Of a stretch of 64,000 bases of DNA, positions 61,597-64,000 are shown piece after piece (positions within the stretch are counted from its first letter, which is position 1; every line of letters begins with the position of its first letter). A program made the position numbers and the translations under genes. Source of the stretch: Sphingomonas sp. Leaf242. GTDB taxonomy: Bacteria; Pseudomonadota; Alphaproteobacteria; Sphingomonadales; Sphingomonadaceae. The notes beneath the pieces are model-generated. The model searched no databases. It was given only the letters and a program-made list of their open reading frames with translations, and had not been told where the DNA came from. The stretch covers positions 186,505-250,504 of the forward strand of contig NZ_LMLW01000011.1 in assembly GCF_001422045.1 (NCBI RefSeq). The letters are read 5' to 3'.

Positions 61597-62415
61597 TCAC
61601 GCCGGCATAGGCACTTTGGCGATGCTCGGCGACAAGGCGAGTCCGATCGGCCCTTCTCCGGTGTAGACCATCGTACCGGTCAATCGCTCGCCATCGCCCT
61701 CCACGGTGACGTCGAGGATTCCCTGCTTGCCACGACAGCCAAGCACCCAGGTGCCGCCAGCATTCCAGGGCGCATCGTTGCCGCCCCATTGGTTGTCGAC
61801 AGCATAGGTATTGGCCATGATGCGCGTGCCGCGGAACCCGATCGGCCCTTCGCCCGCATAGATCATCGTCCCGGTCACCGTCTTGCCGTCGTCGGCGCTC
61901 GTCAGATCGAGTGCGGTCACCGACTGATCCGGTCGGCAACCAAGCACCCACTGACCACCCTGGTGCCACGGTGCGCTGGCGCCGCCCCACTGGTTCGTGG
62001 CGTCGAACGCCAAACCGGCAGACCGCACGCCCTTTACCCCGATCGGCCCTTCGCCGTCATAGGTCATCGTCCCGGTCAGGGTCTCGCCGTCGGTCGAGGA
62101 GATGTCGAACGCGATCGCATTCTGGCCTTCGCGCGCGCCGAGCAGGAAAACGCCCGCATCATGCCAGGGTGCGCTGGTGCCGCCCCATTGATTCTCGGCG
62201 TTATAGGTGTTTTCGGTGACGCGTGTCGCACGCAGGCCGATCGGGCCTTCGCCCTGATAGGTCTGCGTGCCGGTAAAGCTCAATCCACCGTCGCTCGACT
62301 GGATGCTGAGCGCCAAGAGGGGTTGGTCGACGCGATTGCCGATGTTGAGCACTCCGCCCTCGTTCCACGGCGCCGAATTTCCGCCCCATTGATTCTGAAT
62401 GTTGAACACGGCCAT
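61597..62415 (-). CDS. Four-repeat OAA-family lectin (high-mannose-binding agglutinin homologue)
   Basis: The 272-residue protein consists of four tandem repeats of about 67 residues. Each has NQWGG-x2-APW near its start and TYxGEGPIG near its end. The copies are NQWGGNSAPWNEGG, NQWGGTSAPWHDAG, NQWGGASAPWHQGG and NQWGGNDAPWNAGG. This is the pattern of the Oscillatoria agardhii agglutinin / Myxococcus MBHA family, which forms beta-barrels that bind high-mannose glycans. No signal peptide is present. AAAGGATC precedes the ATG. It is an isolated gene between two gene-free stretches. Confidence 0.93.
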   Translation of the reverse strand: MAVFNIQNQWGGNSAPWNEGGVLNIGNRVDQPLLALSIQSSDGGLSFTGTQTYQGEGPIGLRATRVTENTYNAENQWGGTSAPWHDAGVFLLGAREGQNAIAFDISSTDGETLTGTMTYDGEGPIGVKGVRSAGLAFDATNQWGGASAPWHQGGQWVLGCRPDQSVTALDLTSADDGKTVTGTMIYAGEGPIGFRGTRIMANTYAVDNQWGGNDAPWNAGGTWVLGCRGKQGILDVTVEGDGERLTGTMVYTGEGPIGLALSPSIAKVPMPA

Positions 62416-62929
62416 GCACACGATCCTTTCAAGACTTTGACAACAGGCGCAAACTACAGTCATTGCCCTAGCTTTGCCCGAAAAGAGAGATCTCTTTCCG
62501 GAGCGCCTGTATAGTTTCGACTCGGGCAATGAGGGCACTATACGCGCATTTAGCGTCAACGACCGTTAGACTGGTCTACGTTGGATGCAATTTGGCACAG
62601 CCTGTCATTGCGCCCCGCCTGCTCATGTGAATGACCTCACAGACCAAGTCATGTCCGACCTCGAGCTTGTTCGATGGTCATGATAGGCCCCATCCGGTCG
62701 GTGGGACGCTAGCGGCCACGATCAGGTTCGGGACCGACAACAGGATACGTTTGCGACTCTAAAGCGCCATTCTGTCGAACCATTGGTGATCGGGTACGCG
62801 GGCCCGCGCGAGACGCCGGATGGCACACCACGGCAATCCGGCGCTAGCGTCTACAGGACAGCGTCATGTCCCTGAAAATCCGCGCGTGGCGGTCTGCGTT
62901 ACATCAGCGTCGTGGTGAGACAGCCCCCG
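62416..62929. other. Gene-free stretch upstream of the lectin gene
   Basis: About 514 bases. A 10-bp perfect palindrome agagatctct (62486-62495) lies 70 bases before the lectin start. No credible gene or RNA is seen. Confidence 0.5.
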
Positions 62930-64000
62930 TCACAACACTATGTCGACGCTGTGGATCACTAGTCCGACCAGTCCGCCGACGATCGTCCCATTCACGCGGA
63001 TATATTGCAGGTCGCGGCCGACGGCGTTTTCCAGGCGGCGGGTAATCGTGTCGGCGTCCCAGCTGCGGACCGTTTCCGAGACCAGCTTGACGATGTTGTC
63101 GCCGTAGTCTGCGGCGGCGCCGACAGCGGCGCGGCGGACGAAGCGGTTGATGGTCCGCGACATGCGGGGATCATGCTGTAATGTCTCGCCTAATTGGCGC
63201 AGGATGTCGCCGAGCTTGCCCGCCATCGCGCGTTCCGGATCGCGCGCGATCGCGAGTAAGGCACCGCGCGCCTGCTCCCAGAGGCCGTCCAGCCAGCGCT
63301 GCATCGCCGGATTGTCGAGCAGGTCGTTCTTCATCGTCTCGACGCGCTCGCGCATCCGGCGGTCATATTGCAGGTCCCAGGCGAGCCGATCGAGCCCCTC
63401 CTCCGCCTTCAGCCGCAGCGGATGCTCGGGGTCCTCCGCCATCTCCGCGAGCAGCCGGTCGAAACCGCTGATAAGCTTGTCCGCGACGGTCGTGTCGAGC
63501 CCGGTCCAGCGCAGGATCGACCCCGCCTTGTCGTGCACCATCGCGCGGACGAGGTGATCGTTCGCGGCCAGCGTCTTCGCCGCCCAGCGGATCGCGCTTT
63601 CGAGCAGCGGCGCGTGGCGACGCTCGGCGATCGCGGCCTTCAGCAACTGGCCGAGGATCGGCGACACCTCCGTCGCGCGCAGGCGGGCGCCGATCCCGGC
63701 CTTGACCATCCCGCCGAGCCGCGCCGGATCGAGCCCCTCGAGAACCTGCGCGACCAGCTTCGACGCGCCCTGGCGAAAGCGACCCCCTGCCCCCTCGGGC
63801 GGATCGGTCAGCCAGCGTGCGATCGCACCCGCGACGTCGAGCCGGCGGGTTCGCCTGGCGATGACGACGGGAATCAGGAAATTCGCGCGGAGGAACTGCG
63901 CGAGCGTGTCGCCGATGCGATCCTTGTTGCGCGGGACGATCGCGGTGTGCGGGATCGGCAGGCCGAGCGGATGGCGGAACAGCGCGGTCACCGCGAACCA
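62930..64000 (-). CDS. DUF445 family membrane-associated protein, 5' end outside the window
   Basis: The visible 356 residues begin in mid-protein (WFAVTALFRHPLGLPIPHTA, a well-known DUF445 block) and continue through the helical DUF445 domain to a C-terminal membrane segment (GTIVGGLVGLVIHSVDIV). The start and usual N-terminal helices lie beyond 64000. A GTG at 63991 lies inside the conserved block and is not the start. YjiN/DUF445 proteins are membrane proteins of unknown role. Confidence 0.88.
   Translation of the reverse strand, partial: WFAVTALFRHPLGLPIPHTAIVPRNKDRIGDTLAQFLRANFLIPVVIARRTRRLDVAGAIARWLTDPPEGAGGRFRQGASKLVAQVLEGLDPARLGGMVKAGIGARLRATEVSPILGQLLKAAIAERRHAPLLESAIRWAAKTLAANDHLVRAMVHDKAGSILRWTGLDTTVADKLISGFDRLLAEMAEDPEHPLRLKAEEGLDRLAWDLQYDRRMRERVETMKNDLLDNPAMQRWLDGLWEQARGALLAIARDPERAMAGKLGDILRQLGETLQHDPRMSRTINRFVRRAAVGAAADYGDNIVKLVSETVRSWDADTITRRLENAVGRDLQYIRVNGTIVGGLVGLVIHSVDIVL

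Noticed and set aside
61342..62514. 390-codon plus-strand frame opposite the lectin gene
   Set aside because: Its repeated composition is only the mirror image of the four lectin repeats.

Overview
The window is a high-GC chromosomal segment that looks like Sphingomonas or a close relative (Alphaproteobacteria, Sphingomonadales). Support comes from the protein families, the many GTG/TTG starts and 1- or 4-base gene overlaps, an alphaproteobacterial LexA-type box, and several families of 60-190 bp palindromic intergenic repeats. About 55 protein genes and one tRNA can be supported. There is no CRISPR array, no insertion sequence, no rRNA and no evident prophage. This taxonomic call is inference from the proteins; no database was searched.

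Region by region: 0-3.1 kb holds a DEAD-box RNA helicase and a BaiN/HI0933-type flavoprotein. From 10.9 down to 3.6 kb on the minus strand, rpiA, tkt, tal and gnd, two HAD sugar-phosphatase-like genes, a GreA-like factor and a small DNA-binding-like protein form one tightly packed pentose-phosphate operon. At 11.3-17.4 kb there is a complete tripartite RND efflux pump whose outer-membrane subunit carries a 40-residue Gly/Thr tract. 17.7-23.2 kb holds an exonuclease, a Gfo/Idh/MocA oxidoreductase, a membrane-bound PAS-GGDEF-EAL protein and a haloacid dehalogenase. 23.6-27.4 kb is the class Ia ribonucleotide reductase nrdA...nrdB, with a DUF2171 gene and a pair of tiny membrane proteins between the subunits.

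27.4-29.5 kb is the most accessory-looking part. It has two AT-rich unrecognised genes (one with a three-fold S-[IV]-P-T-x-H-L motif), then a small GHSYG hydrolase overlapping a membrane-anchored partner. A membrane-tethered thermonuclease, an 820-base stretch without genes, an OmpA/Opa-like barrel, an extremely acidic protein, a Bcr/CflA-type MFS pump, a lipoprotein and a 2-oxoglutarate/iron oxygenase follow. 36.1-44.2 kb is mostly core: polA, a Wzx-like flippase, mntH, an AlkA-type glycosylase, a ferredoxin and rlmB, then tRNA-Tyr.

44.6-56.2 kb is a glycogen/trehalose operon: glgP, glgB, glgC, glgA, pgm, a periplasmic trehalase and a CitE-like CoA-ester lyase. The genes overlap or nearly touch, except for a long inverted repeat between glgC and glgA whose right arm contains the glgA ribosome-binding site. 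56.3-60.2 kb carries a complete Mla-type lipid-transport operon. A HAD-IB phosphatase follows. Then a four-repeat OAA-family (high-mannose-binding) lectin stands alone between two gene-free stretches of about 500 bases. The window ends inside a DUF445 gene.

The observations most worth follow-up are the OAA-type lectin, the AT-rich SxPTxHL-motif locus, the hydrolase/membrane-protein pair, the glgA repeat that could hide its own ribosome-binding site, the GAAC-N7-GAAC box in front of nrdA, and the mosaic intergenic repeats.
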